Shown piece by piece: positions 1 to 8,436 of a stretch of DNA of 64,000 nucleotides. The notes beneath the pieces are model-generated. The model was not told where the DNA came from and made no database searches. It worked only from the letters and a program-made list of their open reading frames with translations. Position 1 is the stretch's first letter, and each line of letters starts with the position of its first letter. This DNA is from DASVCN01 sp040905665 (GTDB lineage: Bacteria > Deinococcota > Deinococci > Deinococcales > Trueperaceae): NCBI GenBank assembly GCA_040905665.1, contig JBBDRD010000025.1, positions 52,227 through 116,226 of the forward strand. The letters run 5' to 3'. The position numbers and the translations under genes are program-made.

Positions 1-1084
1 TCCTCACCGATGAGGCTGCCTTGACCTCAATCCCTGCTAACCTGCCGTCGGCGTGCTCCAGCACCACGTCGACCTCGGCGCCCGAGTAGGAGCGAAAGTG
101 ATACATGCGAGCTCTCTCCGTGCTCCAACCAAGTTGCTTGTAGAGCTCGGTCACAACAAAGCTCTCCAGCAATTGACCCAGTAGCTTTCGCTCCCCACCC
201 AATCGTCTCGGGTCGAGATCCAAGAGACTCGCGGAGAGTGCCGTATCGTTTAGCAGAATCTTGGGAGACCTTACTATTCGCTTGACGAAATTCGAAGTCC
301 AAGCCGGTTGCAGCTGTACCAGATATGTTGCCTGTAGTAGTGACAGGTAGCGTCGCAGTGTCGATTGCGGGAAGCCGATCTCGCGTGCAGTGGAGCTGTA
401 GTTGAACAGATTCGACGTCCGGGCTGCCAAAAGCTGAAGTAGCCGGGGCAACTCGTTTAGCCCTGCGATATCGGCCAAATCCTGTACGTCTCGCTGCAAT
501 ATCGTCGTTATGTATGAATCGAACCAGGCTTGTCGACGTGGCAGTCGGTTCCTTTGGGCTGCTTCAGGATAGCCCCCGGCAAGCAATCGTCCTACCAGCT
601 CGTCCTCCGTGAGGGAACTGGGTTGGAAGCGGTGATCGCTCGCGAATATGGCGGCTGGGAAGTCCTCCCGCACTCCATGAAGCTCTCCTTGTGAAAGTGG
701 CCAGAGTTGCAGAACCTCCATCCGACCGGCAAGACTGTCCGCGACCCTGGGAAGCATCAGGACGTTTGCCGAACCGGTAAGTAGAAAGGTACCTGCTCGC
801 CGATTCCGATCCACGTCCGCCTTGATGGCAAGTAGCAACTCCGGGGATCGCTGTATTTCATCTATCACTACGGGCCGTGGAAGATTTCGGATGAATTGAG
901 TCGGGTCGGTACTGGCCGCAGACAATGTCGTCGCATCATCCAGAGTGAAATAGTCGGCCGCTAGTTCATTGGCCGCCCGATGTGCCAAGGTACTCTTGCC
1001 AACCTGACGAGCCCCTGTGAGAAGAACGACAGGCGTGTCGTTCAAGGCCTCGAGCAATTTCGCGTACTGGTGTCGCGGAAACAT
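1..1084 (-). CDS. AAA ATPase with DUF4143 C-terminal domain, partial at window edge
   Basis: A reading frame of 361 codons runs from ATG at 1084 to the window edge, so the C-terminus is missing. The Walker A motif GARQVGKST lies near residues 24-32 and the Walker B-like IDEIQ near 74-78. The family sensor motif LLTGSAN follows, and the C-terminal part carries SGAEVDVVLE and GIEVKA, resembling a PD-(D/E)xK-like nuclease core. This is the architecture of the AAA_14/DUF4143 family, an abundant group without a settled role. Three 22-bp repeats lie just upstream of its start. It reads away from the transporter gene next door and appears to be a single-gene unit. Confidence 0.85.
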   Translation of the reverse strand, partial: MFPRHQYAKLLEALNDTPVVLLTGARQVGKSTLAHRAANELAADYFTLDDATTLSAASTDPTQFIRNLPRPVVIDEIQRSPELLLAIKADVDRNRRAGTFLLTGSANVLMLPRVADSLAGRMEVLQLWPLSQGELHGVREDFPAAIFASDHRFQPSSLTEDELVGRLLAGGYPEAAQRNRLPRRQAWFDSYITTILQRDVQDLADIAGLNELPRLLQLLAARTSNLFNYSSTAREIGFPQSTLRRYLSLLQATYLVQLQPAWTSNFVKRIVRSPKILLNDTALSASLLDLDPRRLGGERKLLGQLLESFVVTELYKQLGWSTERARMYHFRSYSGAEVDVVLEHADGRLAGIEVKAASSVR

Positions 1085-1109
1085 TCAGGCGATGGTATCA
1101 GATGGAAGG

Positions 1110-1175
1110 GTCACGTGGACGATTTTCCACCAAATGCTGGTGGATATTCCACCAGTTGATGGGGGATTTTCCGCC
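1110..1175 (-). repeat. Three tandem 22-bp degenerate repeats with dyad cores, upstream of the ATPase gene
   Basis: On the minus strand, three consecutive 22-bp units (1154-1175, 1132-1153, 1110-1131) each begin GGYGGAAWATC. The middle unit contributes to a perfect palindrome at 1138-1154, TGGTGGA-TAT-TCCACCA. The array ends 26 bp before the ATPase start codon. A period of two helical turns with dyad half-sites suggests an operator array, which is inference; no regulator gene is visible nearby. Confidence 0.6.
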
Positions 1176-1223
1176 ACTGCGCGGTTCGTTCTTGAAACGT
1201 GCCGGTGATGCCCTGCTGCCACC

Positions 1224-2090
1224 CTAAGTTTGATCCGCGCTCGATCGCAGTCGCCGGGGGCGGCGGCGTGGCAGTTCGCTGATCATCATGGCGACGATGA
1301 CCAGTATGCCGCCGACCCAGCCCAGCGCCCCCAACCTCTCGCCTAGCAGGAAGAAAGCGAAAACCGAGGCGAAAACCGGCTCGAGCAGGAAGATGAGCGC
1401 CGCTACGTGGGCCGGAACGACCCGTTGGGCATATATCTGCAGTACGGCCACCAACACGGTAGCTACCAGAGCCAGATAGGCGATGGCGACGTAAGTGCCT
1501 GCCGGCACCTCCGCCAACTGACCGGCCTCCGGTAGCGCCCACAGCCAGGCGAGCAGCGCCATGGGCCAATGCTGCGCGCCCGCCAGCGAGAGCACCGGCA
1601 TGTTGCCGGCGACCTGCCCGAGGTAGACGATGTAGAGGGCATAGGAAAATGCGGTTCCCAGAAGCCATAGGTCCCCGGCCGACAGCTCGCCCGCGCCGGT
1701 TAGGCTCATCAGCGACAGCCCTGCGAGAGCCACCGCCGCTGCCAGGTAGGCGCGGGGAGCGATCCTGTTTCCCAACCAGATCGAACTGACCAGGGGCGTG
1801 AAGATCACCGACAGGCCGGTGAGAAAGGCGGCCTTCGAGGCCGAGGTAAGGTCCAGACCAATGGTTTGTGTTGCGAACCCGGCGAAGCCGAGTACACCTA
1901 GGACCATCGCCGGTCCCAGGGCCCTGCGCTCGACCCGCACCCAACCCAGGAGCAGCGCCGCCAGGCTAAAACGAACCGCCAGCAGCAGCGGAACCGAAAT
2001 GGTGTCGAGCGCGTCCTTGATGACGACGAAGGTCGTGCCCCATACCAGGGTGATGAACACCAGCACGAGCAGGCCGCCGGTACGAGACAT
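1224..2090 (-). CDS. EamA/DMT-family transporter
   Basis: A 288-residue polytopic membrane protein with about ten hydrophobic helices in two halves, the drug/metabolite transporter (EamA) plan. The opening segment VFITLVWGTTFVVIKDAL is the typical first EamA helix with the WG(T/S)xF signature. The ATG at 2090 was preferred to one eleven codons upstream because the family begins shortly before this helix. The substrate cannot be inferred; relatives export metabolites, amino acids or drugs. It is divergent from ispF, with about 90 bp between the starts. Confidence 0.85.
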   Translation of the reverse strand: MSRTGGLLVLVFITLVWGTTFVVIKDALDTISVPLLLAVRFSLAALLLGWVRVERRALGPAMVLGVLGFAGFATQTIGLDLTSASKAAFLTGLSVIFTPLVSSIWLGNRIAPRAYLAAAVALAGLSLMSLTGAGELSAGDLWLLGTAFSYALYIVYLGQVAGNMPVLSLAGAQHWPMALLAWLWALPEAGQLAEVPAGTYVAIAYLALVATVLVAVLQIYAQRVVPAHVAALIFLLEPVFASVFAFFLLGERLGALGWVGGILVIVAMMISELPRRRPRRLRSSADQT

Positions 2091-2181
2091 AACGATTATT
2101 CTGGCACGGTGGGCCTTCCCCATCGGTCGGCTCCTCCGCCTGGCGCTCGCTTAGGCTAGATACGGTCGCTTACACTGGGGC

Positions 2182-2670
2182 GTGAACGTCAACACCAGGA
2201 TCGGTTACGGCGAGGATTGTCACCGGCTGGTGCCCGGCAGGCCGCTGATGGTCGGCGGCGTGAGGGTCGAAGACAGCAAGCTGGGAAGCGAGGCGCACTC
2301 CGACGGGGACGTGCTGCTGCACGCGCTCGCCGATGCGCTCCTCTCGGCTTTCGCTCTGGGCGACATCGGCCGCCTCTTCCCGCCCGGGGATGAGCGCTAC
2401 CGTGACATGCCGGGCCGGGAGATAGTGCTTGAGGTGCTGCAGCGTGTGCGGCGGGTGGCGGGAAAAGTCACTTTCCATAATGTCGCCGCCGTGGTCACCC
2501 TCGACGAGCCCAAACTGAGCGACCGGCGCGAAGCGATCGAGCGGCGGGTGGGCAGCATGCTGGGGCTCGAGCCGGGCCGGGTGGGCGTCACCTTCAAAAC
2601 CAGCGAAGGTGCAGCGCCCAGTCACATCCAGTCACGGGTGACCATACTGCTTTCCGACGATGGGAAGTAG
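2182..2670 (+). CDS. ispF: 2-C-methyl-D-erythritol 2,4-cyclodiphosphate synthase
   Basis: This 162-residue enzyme of the MEP isoprenoid pathway converts CDP-ME 2-phosphate to MEcPP with release of CMP. The metal-binding Asp and His appear in GYGEDCHRL (D12, H14), with the third ligand in DVLLHALADAL (H47). The start is GTG. The C-terminal motif is TFKTSEGAAPSHIQ instead of the usual ATTTExLGxxGRxEG form, so the cytidine-pocket loop is variant, but length and metal site fit IspF well. It stands alone, convergent with the SLH gene. Confidence 0.93.
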   Translation: MNVNTRIGYGEDCHRLVPGRPLMVGGVRVEDSKLGSEAHSDGDVLLHALADALLSAFALGDIGRLFPPGDERYRDMPGREIVLEVLQRVRRVAGKVTFHNVAAVVTLDEPKLSDRREAIERRVGSMLGLEPGRVGVTFKTSEGAAPSHIQSRVTILLSDDGK

Positions 2671-2861
2671 CTCGCGGCAGCCGTCCGCCGGCAGCCCGAA
2701 GCAGAATGGGACACCCGCTAGGCGACCGGCTGAGCGACGGAGAAATCGCTTTGCCGTTCCCGGGCGGAGGTAGCCTCCATCGGACGCTGGTCCAGTTTTT
2801 CCCGTGTGAAGCGCTTGATAAGTGGCGGGACCTCGTAACGATCCCCGGCATGGACCAGGAA

Positions 2862-2889
2862 GGGCGGGCCAGATTGCTCGGGCCCGCCC
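2862..2889 (-). terminator. Hairpin downstream of the collagen-like SLH gene
   Basis: A perfect 9-bp GC stem, GGGCGGGCC paired with GGCCCGCCC, with a 10-nt loop. It lies 22 bp past the stop of the leftward SLH gene. The U-tract on the minus strand is weak (CTTCC), so termination efficiency is uncertain. Confidence 0.6.
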
Positions 2890-2911
2890 CACTGCTCACT
2901 GTTGACGAGTG

Positions 2912-4066
2912 CTAGAAGCGCAGGTTCACGCCGACCGCCACGGTCGGATAGAACTGGTCGTACTGGTACTCGAGCGCGTTGGGCGGAGTGTTGAAGTAGT
3001 AGTCGGCCATGCCCTCCGCGAAGAGTGCCAAGGAGGGGTTGAACGAGTACTCGACGCCCAGCAGTCCACCCACGAAGGGGCCGTCATTCGCCTGCGGGGC
3101 GTTCATCAGATTTATCTGATAGCCACCCCCGGCGCCCAGGTAAGTACCCAGCCGCTGACCCATTCCGATTCGGTAGGTGAGGTGACCTGCAGCAGCCAAG
3201 GTGCCCTGATCGATGGGGCTCTGGCGGCCGTAGTCGATCGTGCCGCGGAGACCGAACGGCCCGAGCAGATGGTCGATACCAAACACGAAGCGGGCTGGTA
3301 CGCGGTCGTTTAACTCACTCAAAGCGCCAACACCAAGGTAGAAGTTGCCGGGCTCACCGGGCGGGCGAAGTGGTTCGGGCTGTGCGAGCGGTTCGTCGAC
3401 GTCCACGATAGGTTCGTCTCGATCTAGTTCGGCGGCAGGTCCTGCCGGTCCGACATCGCCGGCCGGGCCCTCCGGTCCTGCTGGTCCTGGCGGTCCGCCG
3501 GGGCCTTCGGGTCCGGGCGGACCCTGAGGTCCTTCGGGGCCAGGCTCACCCTGCGGCCCTTGTGGTCCAGGCGGACCCGCCGGTCCCTGAGGCCCCTGTT
3601 GTCCGCCCTCCGCGAACTGGCTCCGAAGATCTTCCAGCTCGGCGTTGAGTGCCTCGACCTGGGCACGTAGCTGTTCGACCTCGGAGGACTGAACCATGGG
3701 CTGGTTCATGTCCTGCTCGAGTGTCGTTAGCCGCTCCCCGAGGTCGCCGAACTGCATCCTCAGCTCGTCGACTGCGTCTTGGAGTGCCGCCATGTCTTCT
3801 TGTCCAAGCGCCTGTGCCGCGGCGCGATTGTCCTCGAGCACCCTCAGCAGCCGGTCGACGACCAGGGCGGCCTGGTAGCGCGTGAACGGCTCATTGCCGC
3901 GAAACGTGCCGTCGGGAAAGCCTTGAACGATTCCCAGGTCGGCGATGCGTTCGACCGCATCCGCCGCCCAGTGGTCGTCCGGCACATCGGCCAGCCCCGG
4001 CGTCTGTTGAGCCCCTGCTGCCCCCAGCAGCAGAAAAACGGTTAGTAATGCTGATAGTCGTTTCAT
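2912..4066 (-). CDS. SLH-domain outer-membrane protein with collagen-like Gly-X-Y segment
   Basis: Predicted 384 residues. A signal peptide (residues 1-19) precedes one SLH domain (about 24-75, with the family motif GFPDGTFRGNE), which in Thermus and Deinococcus tethers proteins to the cell-wall polymer. A predicted coiled coil (about 76-152) follows, then 19 consecutive Gly-X-Y triplets at 155-211, rich in GPQ, GPP and GPE. After an acidic Pro-rich linker comes an OmpA-like beta-barrel (about 247-384) ending VGVNLRF, with the C-terminal Phe expected for outer-membrane insertion. The start at 4066 leaves a proper signal peptide; an upstream extension lacks one. The function is probably an envelope spacer or tether (inference). 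Confidence 0.9.
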   Translation of the reverse strand: MKRLSALLTVFLLLGAAGAQQTPGLADVPDDHWAADAVERIADLGIVQGFPDGTFRGNEPFTRYQAALVVDRLLRVLEDNRAAAQALGQEDMAALQDAVDELRMQFGDLGERLTTLEQDMNQPMVQSSEVEQLRAQVEALNAELEDLRSQFAEGGQQGPQGPAGPPGPQGPQGEPGPEGPQGPPGPEGPGGPPGPAGPEGPAGDVGPAGPAAELDRDEPIVDVDEPLAQPEPLRPPGEPGNFYLGVGALSELNDRVPARFVFGIDHLLGPFGLRGTIDYGRQSPIDQGTLAAAGHLTYRIGMGQRLGTYLGAGGGYQINLMNAPQANDGPFVGGLLGVEYSFNPSLALFAEGMADYYFNTPPNALEYQYDQFYPTVAVGVNLRF

Positions 4067-4294
4067 GTCACCCCCACGTGAGTTTCGCCTCCGGCGGCTG
4101 CTTAGCGGCCCAAGGCGAGGTTTGATCCTGTACCACCGTAACGATATTGGCCCCAATCACCGTGAGGTAATGCAAGGTGAGATGAACCTCCTCGATAACG
4201 GGAACAGGAAACGCGCCCCTTGCTTCGCCGCGAGATATTCGTGGCAGCGGAGGCGGAGCGCGCTTAATAACAAATCGGCTTCCCGTGCCTGGCG

Positions 4295-4612
4295 TTACAC
4301 CTCCTGCAGTACCGCGAACAGCCGGCCGTCCTCGACGGCTGTGTCGAATAGCCTCAGCTTCTTTACCGCCGGCAGCGTGGGCTTACCGGTGCGCAGGTCG
4401 AAGGTGGCGCCGTGGTGCTCGCACTTGATCTTCCCATCCAGCAATTCGCCGTCGTGAAGTGGAAAGTTGGCGTGGGTGCAGCGGTCTACCACGGCGAAGA
4501 ACTCGCCCTCCTGACGCACCACAACAAGTTTCTCGCCCCCGACGGTTACCGCCGTGATACTTCCCTCCGGAAAGCTCTCCGCCGGACCTACCTCGACACG
4601 AGTCTCGGTCAT
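4295..4612 (-). CDS. Rieske-type [2Fe-2S] ferredoxin, last gene of the suf operon
   Basis: A 105-residue soluble protein with the two Rieske ligand boxes CTHANF and CEHHG, spaced as in NirD- and dioxygenase-type ferredoxins. There is no signal peptide or membrane helix, so it should be cytoplasmic. It follows sufD by about 50 bp on the same strand. A role as an electron donor to Fe-S assembly, or as a client of it, is inferred only from position. Confidence 0.9.
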   Translation of the reverse strand: MTETRVEVGPAESFPEGSITAVTVGGEKLVVVRQEGEFFAVVDRCTHANFPLHDGELLDGKIKCEHHGATFDLRTGKPTLPAVKKLRLFDTAVEDGRLFAVLQEV

Positions 4613-4661
4613 CGGCTGCTTCGCTTCGCGGTCCGGGACCGTTGGGGGCGGTACACCGGGG

Positions 4662-6020
4662 TCAGAGCTTTTCCTTGACCCCGGGAACGCCCAGCTTCGC
4701 CTGAACTATGCGCTCGACGTACTCCGCTACCTTGGGTAGCGTCACGCGGCTCATGACTTCGTAGAGGAAGCCGGTTACCAACACGTGCTCCGCTAGCTCC
4801 GGCGGTAATCCGCGGCTCATCAGATAAAACCGCTGGTCCTCGGGCACCGGCCCGGTGGTGGAGCCGTGCGAGCAGCGCACGTCGTTGGCGCCAATCTCCA
4901 ATTGCGGGATCGATACCGCTTCGGAATCGCTGTCGAGCAGGAGGTTGCGGTTGGTCTGATAGGCATCGGTCTTCTGGGCATCCACGTCGACCCGGATGAC
5001 CCCCGAGTAGACGGCGGTGGAGGCGTCGCGCAAGGCGCCCTTGAACAGCAGGTCGGAACGGGCGTGATCCGTCGCATGGTGCTGCAGGGTGTACTGGTTG
5101 TAGTGCTGCCCCTTATCGGCGAAGTAGAGCCCCAGCATCTCGCTGTCGGCACCAGGGCCTTCCAGTCGACTCTCGACCTCGGCTCGCGCGGCCGAGGCAC
5201 CCAGGCTCACGCTCAGGCTCTCGAGCCGGCTATCGCGGTCCAGGTGCGCCCGCAGGCGGTTGACATGCACTACGTCACGGCTCCAGTTCTGGAGCGAGAC
5301 GTAACGGAGCTTGGCGCCGTCCTTTAACACGATCTCGGTTGCGGCGTTGTAGAACAGGCGCTCATCGATAGGCTCACCGGTGTACTCGTCGATGTAGGTG
5401 ACCTTGGCGTTGCGGTCGACAACCACGAGGGTTCGACCGTTCGCCAGTCCGCCGCGATCGGCGGTGGTGAATGCACCGAGCGGCAGGGCGACCTCGACGT
5501 CGCGAGGTACGTAGACGAACGTCCCGTTCTCCCAGAAGGCCGAATTGAGCGCGGTGAACTTGCTCTGCTGGGCGTTGACGGCGCTGTAGAGGTGCGCGCG
5601 CACGAGATCCTCGTGCTCCAGCAGGGCGGTGCGCAGGTCGGTAAAGATTACCCCCTGCTCGCTCAGGTTCGAATCGCGGTGCACCACCTCGCCGCCGTTG
5701 TGTACCAGGATGCCCTCGGCGTCGGAGTCGGTAATGCGCATGCGGATGCGCTCCGACACGTCGCGCTCGCGCGGCTCGCCGGCCAGCTCGAGGCCGTCGA
5801 GGCTGAAGCGTTCGATCTCGGTATAGCGCCAATGCTCGTCGCGCCGAGTGGGAAACGGAGTGCTGTCGAACGCTCTCAGGGCCGAACGGCGTTCCTGTGC
5901 CAGCCATTCGGGCTCCTGGTGACGTTCGATCAGAGCCTCGAGCGCCGCGCTCGAAAGGGCCGTCTTCTGGGCCCCGTTGTCGGTCGTCTTGTGGGTACTG
6001 TTTTGGAGCAGTGTTGCCAT
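4662..6020 (-). CDS. sufD: Fe-S cluster assembly protein SufD
   Basis: A 452-residue member of the SufB/SufD family, with the right-handed beta-helix core and the C-terminal signature RCSHGSTTGPVPEDQRFYLM followed by the SRGLP motif. SufD pairs with SufB and SufC in the SufBC2D scaffold that builds clusters. The N-terminal helical region contains TPFPTRRDEHWRYT, typical of SufD. It follows sufB by 24 bp in the operon sufC-sufB-sufD-ferredoxin. Confidence 0.95.
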   Translation of the reverse strand: MATLLQNSTHKTTDNGAQKTALSSAALEALIERHQEPEWLAQERRSALRAFDSTPFPTRRDEHWRYTEIERFSLDGLELAGEPRERDVSERIRMRITDSDAEGILVHNGGEVVHRDSNLSEQGVIFTDLRTALLEHEDLVRAHLYSAVNAQQSKFTALNSAFWENGTFVYVPRDVEVALPLGAFTTADRGGLANGRTLVVVDRNAKVTYIDEYTGEPIDERLFYNAATEIVLKDGAKLRYVSLQNWSRDVVHVNRLRAHLDRDSRLESLSVSLGASAARAEVESRLEGPGADSEMLGLYFADKGQHYNQYTLQHHATDHARSDLLFKGALRDASTAVYSGVIRVDVDAQKTDAYQTNRNLLLDSDSEAVSIPQLEIGANDVRCSHGSTTGPVPEDQRFYLMSRGLPPELAEHVLVTGFLYEVMSRVTLPKVAEYVERIVQAKLGVPGVKEKL

Positions 6021-6044
6021 GGTATTCGGGTTGCCCGCGGGCCC

Positions 6045-7475
6045 CTAACCTACGCTCCCTTCCATCTCCAGCTCGATGAGGCGGTTGAGCTCGACGGCGT
6101 ACTCCAGCGGCAGCTCCTTGGCCACCGGCTCCAGGAAGCCGCGCACGATCAGCGCCATCGCCTCGGCCTGGGGCAGTCCTCGTGACATCAGGTAGAACAC
6201 CTGCTCGTCGTTGAGCTTGCTGACCGTTGCCTCATGGCCTATATGGGCCGTCTTCTCGTTGATCTCGATATACGGATAGGTGTCGGTCTTGGCGGTGTCA
6301 TCCAAGAGCAACGCATCACACTCCACGTTCGACCGGGCATTCTCGGCGCCCTGGTGGATCTGCACCAGACCGCGGTAACTCGACCGTCCGCTGCCCTTGG
6401 AGATCGACTTAGACACGATCGAGGAAGTGGTGCGCGGCGCGGCGTGGATCATCTTGGCACCGGCGTCCTGATGCTGATTGTTGCCGGCGAAGGCGATGGA
6501 AAGCACCTCACCCCGGGCGCCCTCGCCCACCAGGTAACAGCTGGGATACTTCATCGTAGTCTTCGAACCAAGGTTGCCGTCCAACCAGCCCATCGAAGCG
6601 CCGGCGTGGACAACGGCGCGCTGCGTTACCAGGTTATAGACGTTGTGCGACCAGTTCTGGATGGTCGAGTAACGCACCTGCGAATTGTCCTGGCAGACGA
6701 TCTCGATAACACCCGAGTGGAACGAGTCGGAGTTGTAGGTGGGTGCGGTACAGCCCTCGATATAGTGGAACTTCGATCCGGGCGCGCCGATGATAAGAGT
6801 GCGCTCGAACTGTCCCATGCTCTGAGCATTGATGAGGAAGTAGGCCTGTAGCGGCACTTCCACATGTACGCCTTCGGGCACGTACACGAACGATCCGCCC
6901 GACCATACGGCCGAGTTGATCGCCGCGAAGTAGTTGTCCTCGGGCGGAACGACCGTCGCGAAGTACTCCTTGAAGAGTTCCGGGTGCTCCTGCAGACCGG
7001 TGTCGCTGTCGAGGAAGATGACGCCCTTCTTCTCCCACTCCTCCTTGAGGCTGTGGTAGACCATCTCCGACTCGTACTGGGCACCAACGCCGGCCAAGGC
7101 CTTCTGTTCGGCCTCGGGGATACCGAGGCGCTTATAGGTCTCGCGGACCTCCTCGGGAACGTCGTTCCAGTCGTTGCTGCCCTTGCGGTCTTGAGGGCGG
7201 ATATAGAAGTAGATCTCCTCGAAGTTGAGCGTCGAGAGATCCGGGCCCCACTTTGGCCGGCCCTTCTTCTCGGCGATGTCGAAGGCGCGCAAGCGGAACT
7301 TGAGCATCCACTCGGGCTCGTTCTTGTAATAGCTGATCTTTTCGATCACACGTTTGTTCAAGCCCTTCTCGGACTTGAAGAAGTATTTTTCGGGCAGCTG
7401 GAAGTCGTACTGCTTCTCGTGCTGCATCCCCTCGAGCTTGCCGGCATCCGGGTGTTCAAGCGGCATATCAGCCAT
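6045..7475 (-). CDS. sufB: Fe-S cluster assembly protein SufB
   Basis: A 476-residue protein matching full-length SufB. It carries the family N-terminus (EKISYYKNEPEWMLKFRLRA), the segment FVYVPEGVHVEVPLQAYF, and the C-terminal GHEATVSKLNDEQVFYLMSR. SufB is the scaffold on which the nascent cluster forms; a conserved Cys (EGCTAPTYNSDS) is visible. It lies between sufC and sufD. No sufS or sufU cysteine desulfurase gene lies in the window. Confidence 0.97.
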   Translation of the reverse strand: MADMPLEHPDAGKLEGMQHEKQYDFQLPEKYFFKSEKGLNKRVIEKISYYKNEPEWMLKFRLRAFDIAEKKGRPKWGPDLSTLNFEEIYFYIRPQDRKGSNDWNDVPEEVRETYKRLGIPEAEQKALAGVGAQYESEMVYHSLKEEWEKKGVIFLDSDTGLQEHPELFKEYFATVVPPEDNYFAAINSAVWSGGSFVYVPEGVHVEVPLQAYFLINAQSMGQFERTLIIGAPGSKFHYIEGCTAPTYNSDSFHSGVIEIVCQDNSQVRYSTIQNWSHNVYNLVTQRAVVHAGASMGWLDGNLGSKTTMKYPSCYLVGEGARGEVLSIAFAGNNQHQDAGAKMIHAAPRTTSSIVSKSISKGSGRSSYRGLVQIHQGAENARSNVECDALLLDDTAKTDTYPYIEINEKTAHIGHEATVSKLNDEQVFYLMSRGLPQAEAMALIVRGFLEPVAKELPLEYAVELNRLIELEMEGSVG

Positions 7476-7527
7476 GCGTTGCTCCTCTCGGTCGTAGCGG
7501 CGCGCGGTCGCGGATGGAGTCGATCAC

Positions 7528-8289
7528 CTAGGCTCCAACCTGTTCGCGCACCCAGTCGTATCCCTTGACGTCGAGTTCCATGGCCAGCTCCTTGTCGCCG
7601 GACTTGGCGATTCGGCCGGCAACCATTACGTGAACGCGGTCTGGAACGATGTAATTGAGCAGGCGCTGGTAGTGGGTGATCACCAGGGCGCCGAAGTCGG
7701 GGCCGCGCGCGGCGTTGACCCCTTGCGACACAACCTTGAGCGCGTCAACATCGAGCCCCGAATCGGTCTCGTCGAGGATCGCGTAGCGCGGCTCGAGCAC
7801 CAGCAGCTGGAGGATCTCGGAGCGCTTCTTCTCCCCGCCCGAGAAGCCTTCGTGCAGGTTGCGCTCGATGATCGAGTCGTCCCAGTTGAGCGTCTTCACG
7901 GCGGCTTGGAGCTTGTTGTAGAACTCCATTACGCCAATCTCGTCGTCCTCTTCACGACGCGCGTTGATCGCCAGTCGCAGGAAGTTGGCGATCGACACTC
8001 CGGGAACCTCGACCGGATACTGGAAAGCCAGATAGAGCCCGGCCCGAGCCCGCTCGTCGGGTTCCATCTCCAGGATGCTCGCCCCGTCGACGATGATGTC
8101 GCCCGATGTCACTTCGTAGCTCGGATCACCCGCGATTATCTTCGCCAGGGTCGACTTGCCGGAGCCGTTGGGACCCATCAGGGCATGAACCTCGCCGCTG
8201 GGTACCGCCAGGTCCAGGCCGTGCAGTATCTCGTCTCCGCCCGTAGTCCGGGCGTGTAGGTCACGAATTTCCAATCTGTTCTCGCTCAT
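7528..8289 (-). CDS. sufC: Fe-S assembly ATPase SufC
   Basis: A 253-residue ABC-type ATPase. The Walker A motif is GPNGSGKST, the signature FSGGEKKR, and the Walker B region ILDETDSGLDVDALK has the family-typical DETDSGLD sequence. It powers the SufBC2D complex. First gene of the suf operon, about 50 bp ahead of sufB, with a candidate promoter and inverted repeat upstream at 8347-8389. Confidence 0.97.
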   Translation of the reverse strand: MSENRLEIRDLHARTTGGDEILHGLDLAVPSGEVHALMGPNGSGKSTLAKIIAGDPSYEVTSGDIIVDGASILEMEPDERARAGLYLAFQYPVEVPGVSIANFLRLAINARREEDDEIGVMEFYNKLQAAVKTLNWDDSIIERNLHEGFSGGEKKRSEILQLLVLEPRYAILDETDSGLDVDALKVVSQGVNAARGPDFGALVITHYQRLLNYIVPDRVHVMVAGRIAKSGDKELAMELDVKGYDWVREQVGA

Positions 8290-8346
8290 CGGCTACCTCA
8301 TAGTGTTGGGCTGGGACAGGCGTTTCTAGGAGCTATTCCGAGTTTC

Positions 8347-8389
8347 AGTATACACTCGCGCTTCCAGGGAGTCGAGTTTCGCACTCGAC
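8347..8389 (-). promoter_or_regulatory. Candidate suf promoter with overlapping inverted repeat
   Basis: On the minus strand a TATACT -10 hexamer lies at 8352-8347. The -35 region 17 bp upstream falls inside a perfect inverted repeat at 8371-8389, GTCGAGT-TTCGC-ACTCGAC. An operator over the -35 of an Fe-S operon fits repression by a cluster-sensing regulator, but no such regulator is encoded nearby. The same hairpin could instead help end transcription from the kinase gene, although no U-tract follows it. Confidence 0.45.
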
Positions 8390-8436
8390 ACGACCACCAC
8401 CTCGAAGAGGCGGCCTCACGGAAATCTAGGGGAGCG

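Noticed and set aside
1111..1944. 277-aa open frame on the minus strand
   Set aside because: It overlaps the transporter in another frame and is Arg/Gly-rich with no motif; the transporter frame has clear membrane helices.
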